Shown: positions 41,014 through 52,666, counted from the first letter of the stretch. The stretch is 64,000 nucleotides of DNA from Actinomycetes bacterium (GCA_024637115.1 JAGXFU010000013.1:62001-126000); one strand, 5' to 3'. Numbers and translations: made by a program. The notes: generated by a model from the sequence alone, not told the origin.

Positions 41014-41537
41014 TGACGGACCTCATCGAGACGCGCGCAAAGATCGTCAGGGCAGTTTGAGTTCATCGAGGAGAGCACGCTCTCGCCGATCGGATCATCG
41101 ATCCCTGCCAAGAACGCGCCAACGTGGGCGTGCAGGCACTTGGTTGCCATGGGGTCGCTCTGACCGGCGATGCCAACCCTCGGTGTGGGATCTTGACCGC
41201 CTGCCGCGGCGGCCCGGCGAGCCCGGTACTCTGCATCGGCAAGACGCATTCGTTCCGCGAGCCTGTCCGACGACGAAAGCCGCGAAGCCCACTCGGAGGC
41301 CGCCCCCGCCGACTCGAGACCGCTCACATATTCGGTCAGCCACGGACATGTCAGCCAGTACAGGGTTGGAAAGGGAGTCCCATCCTCAAGACGCGGAGCG
41401 GTCTCGATCACCGTGGGTCGTCCGAATGGACATCGAGCGCGAGCACGCCACGAACCTCGTGGCTCGCGACCCAGCTGCGCGCATACGACGACTTCATCGG
41501 CGTGCGATGTTCCGAGCGGTATGCCTTCCGCGATCAT
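41010..41537 (-). CDS. DUF501 protein
   Basis: ATG 41537 overlaps the DivIC stop (TGATG) and gives 175 residues. The motif series QLGREPRGSWRARARCPFGRPTVIETAP, GTPFPTLYWLTCPWL and KCLHAHVGAFLAGIDDPIGE is characteristic of DUF501. The cysteines and histidines (CPFG, CPW, KCLHAH) suggest a metal site. It is regularly encoded between DivIC and Ppx in Actinobacteria; its function is unknown. Confidence 0.88.
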   Translation of the reverse strand: MIAEGIPLGTSHADEVVVCAQLGREPRGSWRARARCPFGRPTVIETAPRLEDGTPFPTLYWLTCPWLTEYVSGLESAGAASEWASRLSSSDRLAERMRLADAEYRARRAAAAGGQDPTPRVGIAGQSDPMATKCLHAHVGAFLAGIDDPIGESVLSSMNSNCPDDLCARLDEVRQ

Positions 41538-42028
41538 CAGTCGAGTCCAAACACGGCATCGAGCGCTCTCTGCCACATCGAGGATTCCTCGGCGGGAATG
41601 TGCGCGGTGTCAGGCTCCGTCACCGGTGGGCGTATGCTCTCGTCACCATCGAGAACGACCACAAGATTCTCACCCTCTTTGACCATTCCAAGATTCTCGC
41701 GAGCGACCTCTTCAACGCCTTCGGGCGTCTTGAGTCGGTCAACCTGCGAGCGAAGTTCAGTGTTGCGATCTTGCAGCCCCTTGAGCTCGGTTTCCAGGCG
41801 CGAAACCTGACGTTCTTCAACGTACTGGAGGCGCGCCACCGGGTAGAATGCCCAGGCCGAGAGCACGAGAAGCGCAACGATCGACAGGGGAATCACGTAC
41901 GCGCGGTGAGAACCCGACCGTGAAGCAGTCGGGCGCGATTTGGAGGATGCGCGAGAACTCGCACGCGAACCATTACCCGTTCGCCGCTGTTTCGCTTTAG
42001 CCCCGTGCTGCGTTGATTTGGATGCCAT
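41537..42028 (-). CDS. DivIC/FtsB-like septum formation protein
   Basis: ATG 42028 gives 163 residues. A basic, disordered N-terminus (residues 1-42) is followed by one membrane helix (about 43-62), a coiled coil (about 66-105, EERQVSRLETELKGLQDRNTEL) and the DivIC-type segment TPEGVEEVARENLGMVKEGE. It should join FtsL and FtsQ in the division complex. Position next to DUF501 and ppx supports the call. Confidence 0.87.
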   Translation of the reverse strand: MASKSTQHGAKAKQRRTGNGSRASSRASSKSRPTASRSGSHRAYVIPLSIVALLVLSAWAFYPVARLQYVEERQVSRLETELKGLQDRNTELRSQVDRLKTPEGVEEVARENLGMVKEGENLVVVLDGDESIRPPVTEPDTAHIPAEESSMWQRALDAVFGLD

Positions 42029-42155
42029 GAACCTGCAACCCATTCTGAAAGAAGGCTAGCGATGATGCGATTTCCCCATCACATCGGGATGATATCACAG
42101 GTCAGCCCGGCGTATCACCTCGACATCTACTTGAGGTTGACTCAAGACACGCGGA

Positions 42156-43559
42156 TCACGGTACGTCGCGCACAAGAATCAGGTCCGTACTACCGGTGCG
42201 CCCTCTCGACACGCCGGCAGTGATCGCAATACGCTTCCCGGTGACCACCTCTCCAGCGTCTCGAACCGCTGTCGCCAGTGATGTGAGAGCGGTATCACTA
42301 TCAGCCGCTGTTGGCGCGATTACCGACCGCACGCCCCACACCAGGGCGAGACGGTGCGCTACCGCGGTGGAGGGAGTGACTGCAACAATGGGCACATCAG
42401 GACGATGACGCGCCACGGCGAGCGCAGTGGCACCCGACTGCGTAGCCGTCAGGATTGCCTCAACATTGAGATCCTCGGCTAGCTCGCATACGGCAGCGCT
42501 CACTGCCTCGGGGACATTCGACGGCCCAGTCGCACTTCTGCGCTCCAGAGCGGATCGACCGGTAGCGGCCTCGGCCGTCACCGCAATGCGCGCCATTGTC
42601 TCAACAGACTCGACGGGATAGGTTCCGATCGCGGTCTCTGCCGACAGCATGACCGCGTCCACTCGGTCAAAGATCGCATTGGCTACATCAGACGCTTCGG
42701 CCCGAGTCGGGCGTGGCGAGGATGTCATCGACTCGAGCATCTGGGTCGCCACAATCACCGGTTTGCCCGCCGCACGTGTCAGCTCGATGATCTTCCGCTG
42801 CAGCACGGGTACCGCCTCGGGAGAAGTCTCAACGCCGAGATCACCGCGTGCGACCATGATCACATCTGCCACCTCGATGATACGGTCGATGCTCTCGATG
42901 GCCTCATGCTTCTCGATCTTTGCCACGATCGGAATCGTGTCGTCACGAAGCAACTCCCTGAGTCGCTGAACATCGCCGGGCTCCCTCACGAATGACTGAG
43001 CGATGTAGTCGACCTTCTTGGCGATCGCCCACTCGGCCATCGCCCGGTCGAAGCGCGTGACAGGATCGATATTGAGACGCACACCGGGGACATTCACCCC
43101 CTTGTGACTGGAGAGCGCACCTCCGACTTTGACGGTGGTGCGAACCTCACCATTAATGATCCGCGTCACAGCGAGCTCGATGCGACCGTCGTCGATCAAG
43201 ATGGTGTTTCCCACGCTTAGATCGGCCGGCAATCCCTCATAGCTGACGCAGGCTCGATCGCTCGTGCCTTCGCACTCGCCCACGGTAATGACGAAAGGCA
43301 TCCCGGCCACAAGACGCGTGCCCGGCTCTATCGAACCGACTCTGATCTTGGGCCCTGCGAGATCGAGCATGACTGCGACATGACGACCACCTCGCGCGGC
43401 GGCTGCGCGCACCGCCTCGAGACGAGCGGCAAGTTCGGCTGGTCCTGCGTGTGACGCATTCAGACGGGCAACGTCCATTCCGGCAGCCACGAGCTGATCA
43501 AGTACATCGGGCGACTCTGTGGCCGGCCCGATCGTTGCGACGATCTTGGTCCTGCGCAC
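42156..43559 (-). CDS. pyk: Pyruvate kinase
   Basis: The 467-residue enzyme has RRTKIVATIGPA at the N-terminus, the catalytic Lys region DTIPIVAKIEKHEAIE, MVARGDLGVE with the magnesium ligands, and VIVATQMLESM. It makes pyruvate and ATP from phosphoenolpyruvate. It lacks the extra C-terminal PEP-utiliser domain of some Gram-positive forms. Enolase, the preceding glycolytic step, is encoded one gene upstream. Confidence 0.95.
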   Translation of the reverse strand: MRRTKIVATIGPATESPDVLDQLVAAGMDVARLNASHAGPAELAARLEAVRAAAARGGRHVAVMLDLAGPKIRVGSIEPGTRLVAGMPFVITVGECEGTSDRACVSYEGLPADLSVGNTILIDDGRIELAVTRIINGEVRTTVKVGGALSSHKGVNVPGVRLNIDPVTRFDRAMAEWAIAKKVDYIAQSFVREPGDVQRLRELLRDDTIPIVAKIEKHEAIESIDRIIEVADVIMVARGDLGVETSPEAVPVLQRKIIELTRAAGKPVIVATQMLESMTSSPRPTRAEASDVANAIFDRVDAVMLSAETAIGTYPVESVETMARIAVTAEAATGRSALERRSATGPSNVPEAVSAAVCELAEDLNVEAILTATQSGATALAVARHRPDVPIVAVTPSTAVAHRLALVWGVRSVIAPTAADSDTALTSLATAVRDAGEVVTGKRIAITAGVSRGRTGSTDLILVRDVP

Positions 43560-43643
43560 CGTGGCTCAACCTCCGTACGTCACGCGAGCGGCTCCGTGTC
43601 GGCGCACTCGCATCCCGTTGCAGAGTATCCCCCGTTTCGGGCT

Positions 43644-44540
43644 TTACCCCTTGGGCAGACGAACAATCTGAATGATCGCACCATCACGGCGCACCGTAAC
43701 CTCATCGCGCGCGAGTCGATGGACTGCAGTCCTGAGATTTCCGTAGAGGCGCTCAACGCCACGCGGATCAGTCACAACGCGAATCGCTCGATCGCCTCCC
43801 GCAAGGAAGTAGCGAATGAGTCGCGTAGCGGCACCGCGGGGAGTCGGATAGGGTACTTCAATCTCCCGGGCATCGAGTGCCCAGTCCTCAACCGGGGCGA
43901 TGCTTGGTACCCAACGATCAAGATCAGCAACGAGCACCACGGCGCGCTTCCGGTCTTGTGGATTCTCGTTGTGCCCAGTGATCATCTGAAGGCGGATATC
44001 AAAACCCTGCATGGAAGCGCCCCGCGCAAGATAGGCCCAGTCCATCGCCCCATCGTCATCGAGCAGCATGATGACCCGCTCTCGAACACGTGTGGCCAGC
44101 TCAAGGAGCAAGCGCATGAGACCAAGGCCACGTCGTGGTGTGAACGTGACCACCGCGACGTCGTAGGATTCATCGTGCAGTAAGTCCTCGACCATCCCCT
44201 GCTTGATGGTCAGATGCGGCGACTCCGATACATCACTGGACACGAGACGCCGCAGCAGGCCTGCCGAAGGCTCAAGTGCGGTTACGTGGCCTGCTCTCAG
44301 CAAGAGCGGTCGGGTCAGCAATCCACTGGCAGCCCCAACTTCCAGCAGATTACAGCCCTCAGGAATCTCCTCAAGCATCACATCGACAAGCTCGGGAAAG
44401 ACCTTCTCGTGTCCGTAATCGATGCCGTACTTATCGGCGAGGCGCTCCCTGCGAGCAAGGGCGCTCTCCAGTGGCACGCCGTGGAGGTACTCCTCGTCCG
44501 CCGTGCCGGATGCAATCGTCTGCTTGCTGTCTTGCGTCAA
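43644..44540 (-). CDS. Class I SAM-dependent methyltransferase
   Basis: The 298-residue protein has a SAM-binding motif I NLLEVGAASGLLTRPLLL, an acidic motif II at the end of strand 2 (VTALEPSAGLLRRL) and VAVVTFTPRRG at strand 4. The C-terminal domain of about 110 residues is not recognised. It lies 26 bp downstream of eno. Substrate unknown. Confidence 0.8.
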   Translation of the reverse strand: MTQDSKQTIASGTADEEYLHGVPLESALARRERLADKYGIDYGHEKVFPELVDVMLEEIPEGCNLLEVGAASGLLTRPLLLRAGHVTALEPSAGLLRRLVSSDVSESPHLTIKQGMVEDLLHDESYDVAVVTFTPRRGLGLMRLLLELATRVRERVIMLLDDDGAMDWAYLARGASMQGFDIRLQMITGHNENPQDRKRAVVLVADLDRWVPSIAPVEDWALDAREIEVPYPTPRGAATRLIRYFLAGGDRAIRVVTDPRGVERLYGNLRTAVHRLARDEVTVRRDGAIIQIVRLPKG

Positions 44541-44566
44541 GTGTGAGCTCTCGTCTCAGGTGCGAA

Positions 44567-45913
<1,347 letters not shown>

Positions 45914-47332
45914 TCAGTCGCGCGACTCCTTCTTCTTCGCATCCTGCCACAGTTGTCCGAGCCGCTCGATACCCGCGGCAGGAATATCGATATTCTGTTC
46001 GGCTGCTGAGCTCTCAATGTCCTCCCAGCGACGGGTGAACTTGGCGCACGTGGCACGCAGTGCCTCTTCGGCATCTATGCCCTGCTTGCGCGCGAGATTC
46101 ACGACGGTGAACAGAACATCCCCGATCTCCTCGGCAGCCTGGGTGGATCCGGGGGTGGTTTCTCGAAGCTCATCGAGCTCCTCGTGCACCTTGTCCCACA
46201 CGTCATCGAGCGTCGCCCACTCGAATCCGACCTCGACGACGCGCTTGGAGATCTTCTGTGCAAGCATGAGGCTGGGCAAGTTGCGAGGAATCGTGTCGAG
46301 GAGTCCACCATCCTTCTCATCTCGCTTGATCGCGTTCCAGTTGGCGGTGACCTCTTCCGGGCTGTCTGCGCGAGCGTCACCAAAGATATGTGGATGCCGT
46401 CGGCGAATCTTCTCGGTGATGCGGGCAACGACATCGTCGATATCAAAATGCCCGTCCTCGGAAGCGATCTGAGCATGCAGCACGACTTGAAGCAGTACGT
46501 CGCCGAGCTCATCGGCCAGATCGGAGTCAGTGCCGGATTCGATTGCCGCAACGGCCTCGTAGGCTTCTTCGAGCATGTGCCGGCGCAAGGACCGATGATC
46601 CTGTGCACGATCCCATGGGCACCCGTCAGGTCCGCGTAGCACTTCGATCAGACGCACGAACTCGGAGAAACCAGCCGGCGACTCGATAGACAAGGGCGAT
46701 ACATATACCGCCGAATCATCGCATGGCGTGAGATCGACGAGATCAGCGACCGTTCTCAGGTTCAGCGAGAAACCTCCGCCCTCGACACATCCCGCAACGA
46801 CCACTCGGTGGTCCGAGGAATAGATCTCTCCAAGCTTCTCCGCGGCGCGCTTGGCAAGGATGCGGTTGGTTACCCCCGTGATGATGAGATGGCTGTCGCG
46901 CTGCTCCATTCTTGGCGCAAGCGTGCGCACATCGACGATGTCGAGATCCGCGGTCAGATCGATGTCAAACGCCATCAGGATGATCTGCATGGGCGACAAG
47001 ATCGGGAACACATCGATCTCTCGTCCTGAGCGCGACAGCAGCCCGGAGACGAGACCCTCGCGCACGAAGGGAAAGGCCGCTGCGACATAGACAACGTCGC
47101 CGGAATCAGCGAGTCCGACAAGGCCCTCGATGATGCGATCGACCGGGTCGGTGGCATCGAGTCCGAGCTCTGTCAGCGAAACGAACTCAACCCCTGCCAA
47201 AGAGAGCGCACGCGCAAGCGCACCTTCACCGGAAGGCACAACGACCGTGCCCGCTTCGCGGACACGGTCGGGAAGTACAAGTAGTTCTCCGGCGAGTGGC
47301 TCGCCTATTCCAACGATAGCGATCGAGCCCAA
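45914..47332 (-). CDS. mazG: MazG nucleoside triphosphate pyrophosphohydrolase with tetrapyrrole-methylase-like domain
   Basis: The 472-residue protein fuses an N-terminal SAM/tetrapyrrole methylase-like domain (about 1-205) with two MazG units. The first MazG unit has the complete metal motif (CPWDRAQDHRSLRRHMLEEAYEA then DLADELGDVLLQVVLHA) and the second has EEIGDVLFTVVNLAR. This is the usual architecture for the YabN-type protein. It cleans the nucleotide pool or degrades ppGpp-like nucleotides. Confidence 0.9.
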   Translation of the reverse strand: MGSIAIVGIGEPLAGELLVLPDRVREAGTVVVPSGEGALARALSLAGVEFVSLTELGLDATDPVDRIIEGLVGLADSGDVVYVAAAFPFVREGLVSGLLSRSGREIDVFPILSPMQIILMAFDIDLTADLDIVDVRTLAPRMEQRDSHLIITGVTNRILAKRAAEKLGEIYSSDHRVVVAGCVEGGGFSLNLRTVADLVDLTPCDDSAVYVSPLSIESPAGFSEFVRLIEVLRGPDGCPWDRAQDHRSLRRHMLEEAYEAVAAIESGTDSDLADELGDVLLQVVLHAQIASEDGHFDIDDVVARITEKIRRRHPHIFGDARADSPEEVTANWNAIKRDEKDGGLLDTIPRNLPSLMLAQKISKRVVEVGFEWATLDDVWDKVHEELDELRETTPGSTQAAEEIGDVLFTVVNLARKQGIDAEEALRATCAKFTRRWEDIESSAAEQNIDIPAAGIERLGQLWQDAKKKESRD

Positions 47333-47358
47333 CGCCGTCCCCCTCGTTCTCGCTACCG

Positions 47359-48339
47359 CTATTCGGCGGTTCCGGTAGCTTCCTGACTTACAGCAGGCGT
47401 GGCGAGCTCGGGAATGAGAATCTCGATGTCCGCCTTGTCGCGCTGCTCATTGAGGAACTGCTGGTACGTATCAGCATTGTACTGCTGCTTGATAAGCTCG
47501 ACGATCTGATCCTTGACCTCTGCGAGCGGCTTGACGCTCGTGTCGCGCTTCTCGATCACCTTGATGATGTGCCATCCAAAGGTGGTTTCCACCAGATCAG
47601 AGATCTCGCCGGGGGAAAGCGACTCCGCTGCAGCCTGGAACTCGGGCACATACGGGGTTGACGGCCAGCCAAGGTCTCCACCATTCGCGGCAGAGCCCGG
47701 ATCCTTGGAGTACTCCTTGGCGAGAGCTGAGAAGTCTCCGCCGTCCTTGATCTCTGCGAGGACCTTCTCCGCAGTCTCTTTGTCTGCGGGATCAAAGAGG
47801 ATATGCGAGGCATGCACGGCCGCTTGCTCGGTGAACTGCGCTTCGTTGCCACTGTAGTAGTCAGCAATCTCCTCATCGGAGACGCTGACATCTTCGGAAA
47901 GCGAGGCCAGCAACTGCTCGGTCACGAGCTGCTCGCGAACCTGCTGATTGAGTGCTTCGACGTCCATGCCTGCCTGGGTGAGTGCCTCGTTGAACTGCTC
48001 GTCGGACTCAAATCCCTGCTTGAGGCTGTCGACCTCGGCGGCAACGTCTGCGTCGCTCACCTCAATACCCATCTCATCTGCAGCCTGGCGGATGAGAACG
48101 TTGTTGATCATGTTGTCGAGCAGTCTCTGCTGAAACTCAAGGAGGCGACCTTCGCCATCAGCACCCGTGAACATGTCGGGGTATTGCTCCTTGAGCGCTT
48201 CGATCTGCGCATCGAGGTCAGACTTCTTGATTACCTCGTCATTCACACGAGCGGCGGCATCTTCGTCTGAACAACCGGTCACACTGAATACGAGCGCGGC
48301 CATGAGAACAGCGGCCAGGGCGATTCGAAGGGCTTTCAT
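47359..48339 (-). CDS. PpiC/SurA-type peptidyl-prolyl isomerase lipoprotein (PrsA-like)
   Basis: The 326-residue lipoprotein has a lipobox ending at C23 (SVTGC), a SurA_N-like helical domain (about 35-170) and a parvulin domain (about 180-275: ASHILFDPADKETAEKVLAEI, GGDLGWPSTPYVPEF, TTFGWHIIKVIEK). It should help fold exported proteins outside the membrane, which would include the many cytochromes here. Its ATG overlaps the mfd stop (ATGA). Confidence 0.9.
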   Translation of the reverse strand: MKALRIALAAVLMAALVFSVTGCSDEDAAARVNDEVIKKSDLDAQIEALKEQYPDMFTGADGEGRLLEFQQRLLDNMINNVLIRQAADEMGIEVSDADVAAEVDSLKQGFESDEQFNEALTQAGMDVEALNQQVREQLVTEQLLASLSEDVSVSDEEIADYYSGNEAQFTEQAAVHASHILFDPADKETAEKVLAEIKDGGDFSALAKEYSKDPGSAANGGDLGWPSTPYVPEFQAAAESLSPGEISDLVETTFGWHIIKVIEKRDTSVKPLAEVKDQIVELIKQQYNADTYQQFLNEQRDKADIEILIPELATPAVSQEATGTAE

Positions 48340-51300
48340 TCATCCTCCAAGAGTGAGTCAGAGCCTGTTTCGGCTCCGGACAGTATAGCATCGAGCATTC
48401 CGAGAATAGCGTCCGTCACAGACTCTCCATAATCAAGCGGCAACACCGCCTTGCTGTCACGCTCGGTGTAGAGTCCGCCGCGAGCAGCGAACTCACCACG
48501 CCGTGAGCCTTCAAGGCTGATCGGCCAGACCTGGATGCGCCTGCGTACGACACTGACATTCGTGACACCGAGACCCGCCGCAGTCGCCTTGATGCGTGCG
48601 ATATCCGCGAGGTTGCGAGCAGGCTCGGGCATCGCCCCATGCTTCTCGCGCAACTCAGCCACAACGCGCTCGACCGCTTCCGGTGTTGCCGAACCGGCGA
48701 GACGCCGGTAGTAGCGCACACGCTCGTCGACATCAGCGACATACTCCTCGGGCAAGAACGCCGGTACGGGGAGATCGACCTTGACCTCAGGGAACGCAAC
48801 GATCGGTTCGCCGCGGGTCTCCGCAACCGCCTCGCGCAGCATCTCGGCAAAGAGATCGAATCCGACAGCGCTCATGTTGCCGTGCTGCTCGGCGCCAAGG
48901 AGCGATCCGGCACCGCGAATCTCAAGGTCCCGCATCGCGACTTTGATACCGCTGCCAAGTTCCGAATTGTCCCGGATCGCCATGAGACGTTCAGTCGCCT
49001 GTTCCGTGAGTGCATTGCCCCGTGGGAACAGAAAGTACGCGAACGCACGGACGTGGCTACGCCCGACACGACCCTTCAGCTGATAGAGCTGCGCCAGGCC
49101 AAGACGCTGTGAGTCCTCGATAATGAGCGTATTCGAGTGAGGGTTGTCGAGTCCCGACTCAACAATGGTTGTGGCGACCAGCACATCGTGCTTGCCTGCC
49201 GAGAAGCTCTCCATGACGCGCTCGAGCTGCTTCTCGCTCATCTGGCCGTGCGCCACGCCGATTCTCGCTTCCGGCGCGGCTTCACTTACCCGCTCGACGG
49301 CCTCCTCGATCGTTTTCACTCGGTTCGACACGAAGTAGATCTGCCCGCCGCGCTCAAGTTCTCTGCGAATCGCTCCGGACACCACATCGGGGTCGTATTC
49401 ACCGACATGTACCTGCACAGGGAATCGGTTCGGGGGAGGCGTATCTATGACACTCATGTCGCGCACTCCCGAAAGCGACATCTGTAGGGTTCGAGGAATG
49501 GGAGTGGCTGAAAGTGTGAGGATGTCGACTTGCTCACGAAGATTCTTGAGATGCTCCTTGTGCTCGACGCCGAATCGCTGCTCTTCGTCGATGACCACCA
49601 GGCCAAGTCGCTGAGGAGCGACATCACGCGACAGGAGCCGGTGCGTACCGATGAGCACATCGACCGTGCCTGCGGTGAACCCGGCGAGTGATTCCGTCTG
49701 CTGCGCTTTGGAGCGGAAACGGGACAGGACATCGACCTGCACGCCAAAGGGGCTGAAACGCTCCGAGAAGGTCGTATGGTGCTGCTGAGCGAGGATCGTG
49801 GTCGGGCAGAGCACCATAACCTGCTTGCCGTCCTGCACCGCCTTGAACACGGCACGCAAAGCGACCTCTGTCTTGCCGTAGCCGACATCACCGCAAATGA
49901 GGCGATCCATGGGCTTGTCGGATTCCATATCCGCTTTCACATCGGCGATTGCAGCGAGCTGATCGGGGGTCTCCTCGAACGGGAACGAGGCCTCCATCTC
50001 CAGCTGCCACTGCGAGTCCGGCGCGAACGGGTGACCTTCGACCGAGGCACGACGCGCATACAGGTCCACGAGGTCGAATGCGAGCTTCCGTGCAGCCGTG
50101 CGGGCCTTGCCGGTCGCGCGCGACCAATCAGCCGTATTGAGCCTCGTGACACGTGGGGCTCCGCCGTCGGGTCCAACATACTTGCTGATGCGATCGATCT
50201 GCTCCACCGGAACGTACAGGCGATCGCCCTTGGCATACTCGAGCGTCAGATAATCGCGCTCGGCACCGAGAATCTCCTTACGAACCATCTCTCTGAAGAG
50301 GCCGATGCCGTGTGTTGTGTGGACGACGTAGTCGCCCGGAGCGAAGCCGAAGGTGATACGAGTGGGGTCGACATCCGCGGTCGAACGCCTCGCTGCACTG
50401 GAACGCGGATAGATGTCATCGATACTCACGACAGCAACGCGCGCAGAAGGAATCACGAATCCGGCCGGGACCTCCACCGGTGCGAGATGCACGACGCCGC
50501 GAGCCAGGGACTCGCGCGGGGGCTCCTCGGCAGAATCGGCGAAATGCCCGCCCATCTCGGCGATCGCGAGACCGGCATTGACGAGCTCTTCGCCCACACG
50601 AAGCCGGGTGCGACGCTCGGGCACGGCCACAACCACCGCGTACCCGCTCTTGGTCAGGCCACGTATGCCTGCGATGAACTTATCTTCGCCCCCTGCGACC
50701 TCGGGGCGCCTGGCAACGAATTCGGCATCGACGACACCTCCCGCGCGCAAGAGAGAGAGCAACGTGAGGCGCTGACGTCCGCCGAGATCGAGTCGGGCGG
50801 GAGGCAGCACGAGACCTTCGAGCTTGACTCCGGCCTTCTTGGCAGCCAGTTCGAGCTCCTCGTGCCTACGGACACCATCGTCAAAGAGCGAACGAGGCTC
50901 GGTGACGACGATGAGCGTCTCGGGCGAGAGGTAGTCGGTGAGAATACCCTGCGTTTCGTAGAGGTAGGGCAGATAGCGTTCGATGCCGTTGAAGTATGTG
51001 CCCTGTTGCATGAGTTCGAGATGATGGGCCACCTCAGGCTCGCGCAGCGCCCGATCACGCAATGCGCGGGAGGCGCGCTCCGCAGCGCGAGACGAGAGCG
51101 CTACCTCTCGGCAGGCAAAGACCTCGGTCGTCTCAGCGTCACTGATCGCCTGACCGGTGGTGGGCACGTATCGCTTGAGAGACTCGATCTCATCGCCAAA
51201 GAACTCTGCACGAACCGGGTGGTGAGAGTCGGACGGGAACACATCGACCACACCGCCGCGAACGGCGAACTGGCCGCGCGCTTCGGCGGCTTCGACCCGC

Positions 51301-51791
51301 TCGTATCCCATGCGGGCAAGACGGTCCGTGAGATCGGCCAGGTCGAACTCTGCTCCGACGCGCAGCGCGAGCGGATCGAACACATGACTGCCCTGTGGAG
51401 GCAGTGCACGCAGCAGGGAGCGGGCCGAGGCGACCACGATCACGCTGCGACCGCTCGAGAGTGCATGCAGTGCGCGAGCGCGGACACCGACGATCTCGAC
51501 ATCGGCCGCCGTTTCGCTCCACGGAGCCTCACGACGCTCCGCGAAGTGGATGACCTCACCGGGATCCATATATGCGCCGAGCTGGCGGGCATACCGCTCC
51601 GCCGTGCGCTCTCCGGCTACGACGACCAGTGTCGGGCGTGGATTCTCATGAAAGAGCGCCGCAGTGAGCAACGGTCGCACCAGTCCGGGAACCGCAATGG
51701 TGATGTCTTTGCCCGCCCCGAGACCCTCATGCGCAAGAGCGAACGTGGGAGCGTCACGCAGGGCGGCGGTCAGATAGTGAGTCAACGACAC
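48336..51791 (-). CDS. mfd: Transcription-repair coupling factor Mfd
   Basis: The 1151-residue protein has the UvrB-like N-terminal module, the RNA-polymerase interaction domain (PGDYVVHTTHGIGLFREMV), the translocase with Walker A GDVGYGKTEVALRA, DEEQ box VIDEEQRFGVEHKE and helicase motif LTLSATPIPRTLQMS, and the C-terminal TRCF domain. GTG start at 51791 follows AAGGAG. It removes stalled RNA polymerase and recruits UvrA. Confidence 0.96.
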   Translation of the reverse strand: MSLTHYLTAALRDAPTFALAHEGLGAGKDITIAVPGLVRPLLTAALFHENPRPTLVVVAGERTAERYARQLGAYMDPGEVIHFAERREAPWSETAADVEIVGVRARALHALSSGRSVIVVASARSLLRALPPQGSHVFDPLALRVGAEFDLADLTDRLARMGYERVEAAEARGQFAVRGGVVDVFPSDSHHPVRAEFFGDEIESLKRYVPTTGQAISDAETTEVFACREVALSSRAAERASRALRDRALREPEVAHHLELMQQGTYFNGIERYLPYLYETQGILTDYLSPETLIVVTEPRSLFDDGVRRHEELELAAKKAGVKLEGLVLPPARLDLGGRQRLTLLSLLRAGGVVDAEFVARRPEVAGGEDKFIAGIRGLTKSGYAVVVAVPERRTRLRVGEELVNAGLAIAEMGGHFADSAEEPPRESLARGVVHLAPVEVPAGFVIPSARVAVVSIDDIYPRSSAARRSTADVDPTRITFGFAPGDYVVHTTHGIGLFREMVRKEILGAERDYLTLEYAKGDRLYVPVEQIDRISKYVGPDGGAPRVTRLNTADWSRATGKARTAARKLAFDLVDLYARRASVEGHPFAPDSQWQLEMEASFPFEETPDQLAAIADVKADMESDKPMDRLICGDVGYGKTEVALRAVFKAVQDGKQVMVLCPTTILAQQHHTTFSERFSPFGVQVDVLSRFRSKAQQTESLAGFTAGTVDVLIGTHRLLSRDVAPQRLGLVVIDEEQRFGVEHKEHLKNLREQVDILTLSATPIPRTLQMSLSGVRDMSVIDTPPPNRFPVQVHVGEYDPDVVSGAIRRELERGGQIYFVSNRVKTIEEAVERVSEAAPEARIGVAHGQMSEKQLERVMESFSAGKHDVLVATTIVESGLDNPHSNTLIIEDSQRLGLAQLYQLKGRVGRSHVRAFAYFLFPRGNALTEQATERLMAIRDNSELGSGIKVAMRDLEIRGAGSLLGAEQHGNMSAVGFDLFAEMLREAVAETRGEPIVAFPEVKVDLPVPAFLPEEYVADVDERVRYYRRLAGSATPEAVERVVAELREKHGAMPEPARNLADIARIKATAAGLGVTNVSVVRRRIQVWPISLEGSRRGEFAARGGLYTERDSKAVLPLDYGESVTDAILGMLDAILSGAETGSDSLLEDE

Positions 51792-51876
51792 AGGTCAGGA
51801 CTCCTTGAGCAGGTACGGTTGGGTCGCACGACAGCACGACAGCCCGCGACGGACTCTTCCGGCGCGGGGCGTACGT

Positions 51877-51905
51877 AGGGTATCCCCGCCCCAGGTACGG
51901 GTCAA
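51877..51905 (-). promoter_or_regulatory. Probable mfd promoter
   Basis: Minus-strand TTGACC (51905-51900), 17-nt spacer, TACCCT (51882-51877), located in the divergent gap with nth, 86 bp before the mfd start. Confidence 0.45.
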
Positions 51906-51955
51906 GCGCATGGAGGGGTATCTTCATTGAGAATCCACCTGCCAAGGAGGACCGT

Positions 51956-52657
51956 ATGGCGTCGAAGGACCTGGCTGCCCCCACGAGTTGCTGTGACGAA
52001 GCGCAGCGTGCGCGGTGTGCGGAGATCGCCGTCCGCCTGGAGAAACACTACAGCGACCCAAAGCCGGCGCTCAACTACACCAATCCATTTGAGTTGCTCA
52101 TTGCAGTCATCCTGTCGGCGCAAACGACCGACGACAACGTAAACAGGGCCACGCCAGCGCTGTTCGCCGCCTACCCCGATGCAACAGCCCTTGCGAGCGC
52201 GGATCTCGATGATGTCGAGGAGCTCGTGCACTCCCTCGGGTTCTTTCATCAGAAGGCAAAGAGCATCGTGATCACGTCACAGATGATCGTGGCTGAGTTC
52301 GGAGGCAAGGTGCCGCGAACAATGGAGGAGCTCACATCGCTTCGCGGCGTTGCTCGCAAGACTGCCAACATCGTACTCGGGAGCGGCTTTGGGATCGTTG
52401 AGGGCATCGCAGTGGACACCCACGTGTTCCGTCTGGCCCATCGCTGGGGTATCTCACAGGCAAAGAACCCCGACAAGGTCGAGGGCGACCTGTGCGGCTG
52501 CTATCCGCAGGAGCGGTGGCACCGGGTGAACTACGAGATGATCAGCCATGGACGGGCGATCTGTACCGCCAAACGCCCACTGTGTGGTGTGTGCTTCTTG
52601 TCTGATATCTGTCCGAGCGCGTTTGAGGTAGCGGGCTGGCGTCAAAGTGCCGGCTAG
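51956..52657 (+). CDS. nth: Endonuclease III
   Basis: ATG 51956 follows AAGGAGGACCGT. The 233-residue protein has the helix-hairpin-helix LRGVARKTANIVLGSGFG, the catalytic Asp in AVDTHVFRLAHRWG and a C-terminal 4Fe-4S motif C-x6-C-x2-C-x5-C (CTAKRPLCGVCFLSDIC). It removes oxidised pyrimidines and nicks the strand. It is divergent from mfd, another repair gene. Confidence 0.96.
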   Translation: MASKDLAAPTSCCDEAQRARCAEIAVRLEKHYSDPKPALNYTNPFELLIAVILSAQTTDDNVNRATPALFAAYPDATALASADLDDVEELVHSLGFFHQKAKSIVITSQMIVAEFGGKVPRTMEELTSLRGVARKTANIVLGSGFGIVEGIAVDTHVFRLAHRWGISQAKNPDKVEGDLCGCYPQERWHRVNYEMISHGRAICTAKRPLCGVCFLSDICPSAFEVAGWRQSAG

Positions 52658-52666
52658 AAGCAACGT

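Noticed and set aside
42130-42146. CTTGAG-GTTGA-CTCAAG hairpin between divIC and pyk
   Set aside because: Only 6-bp arms and no T-run in either direction; too weak to call a terminator or operator.
49776-51878. 700-codon plus-strand ORF
   Set aside because: It lies entirely opposite mfd, whose motifs are unmistakable; long antisense frames are expected at this GC content.
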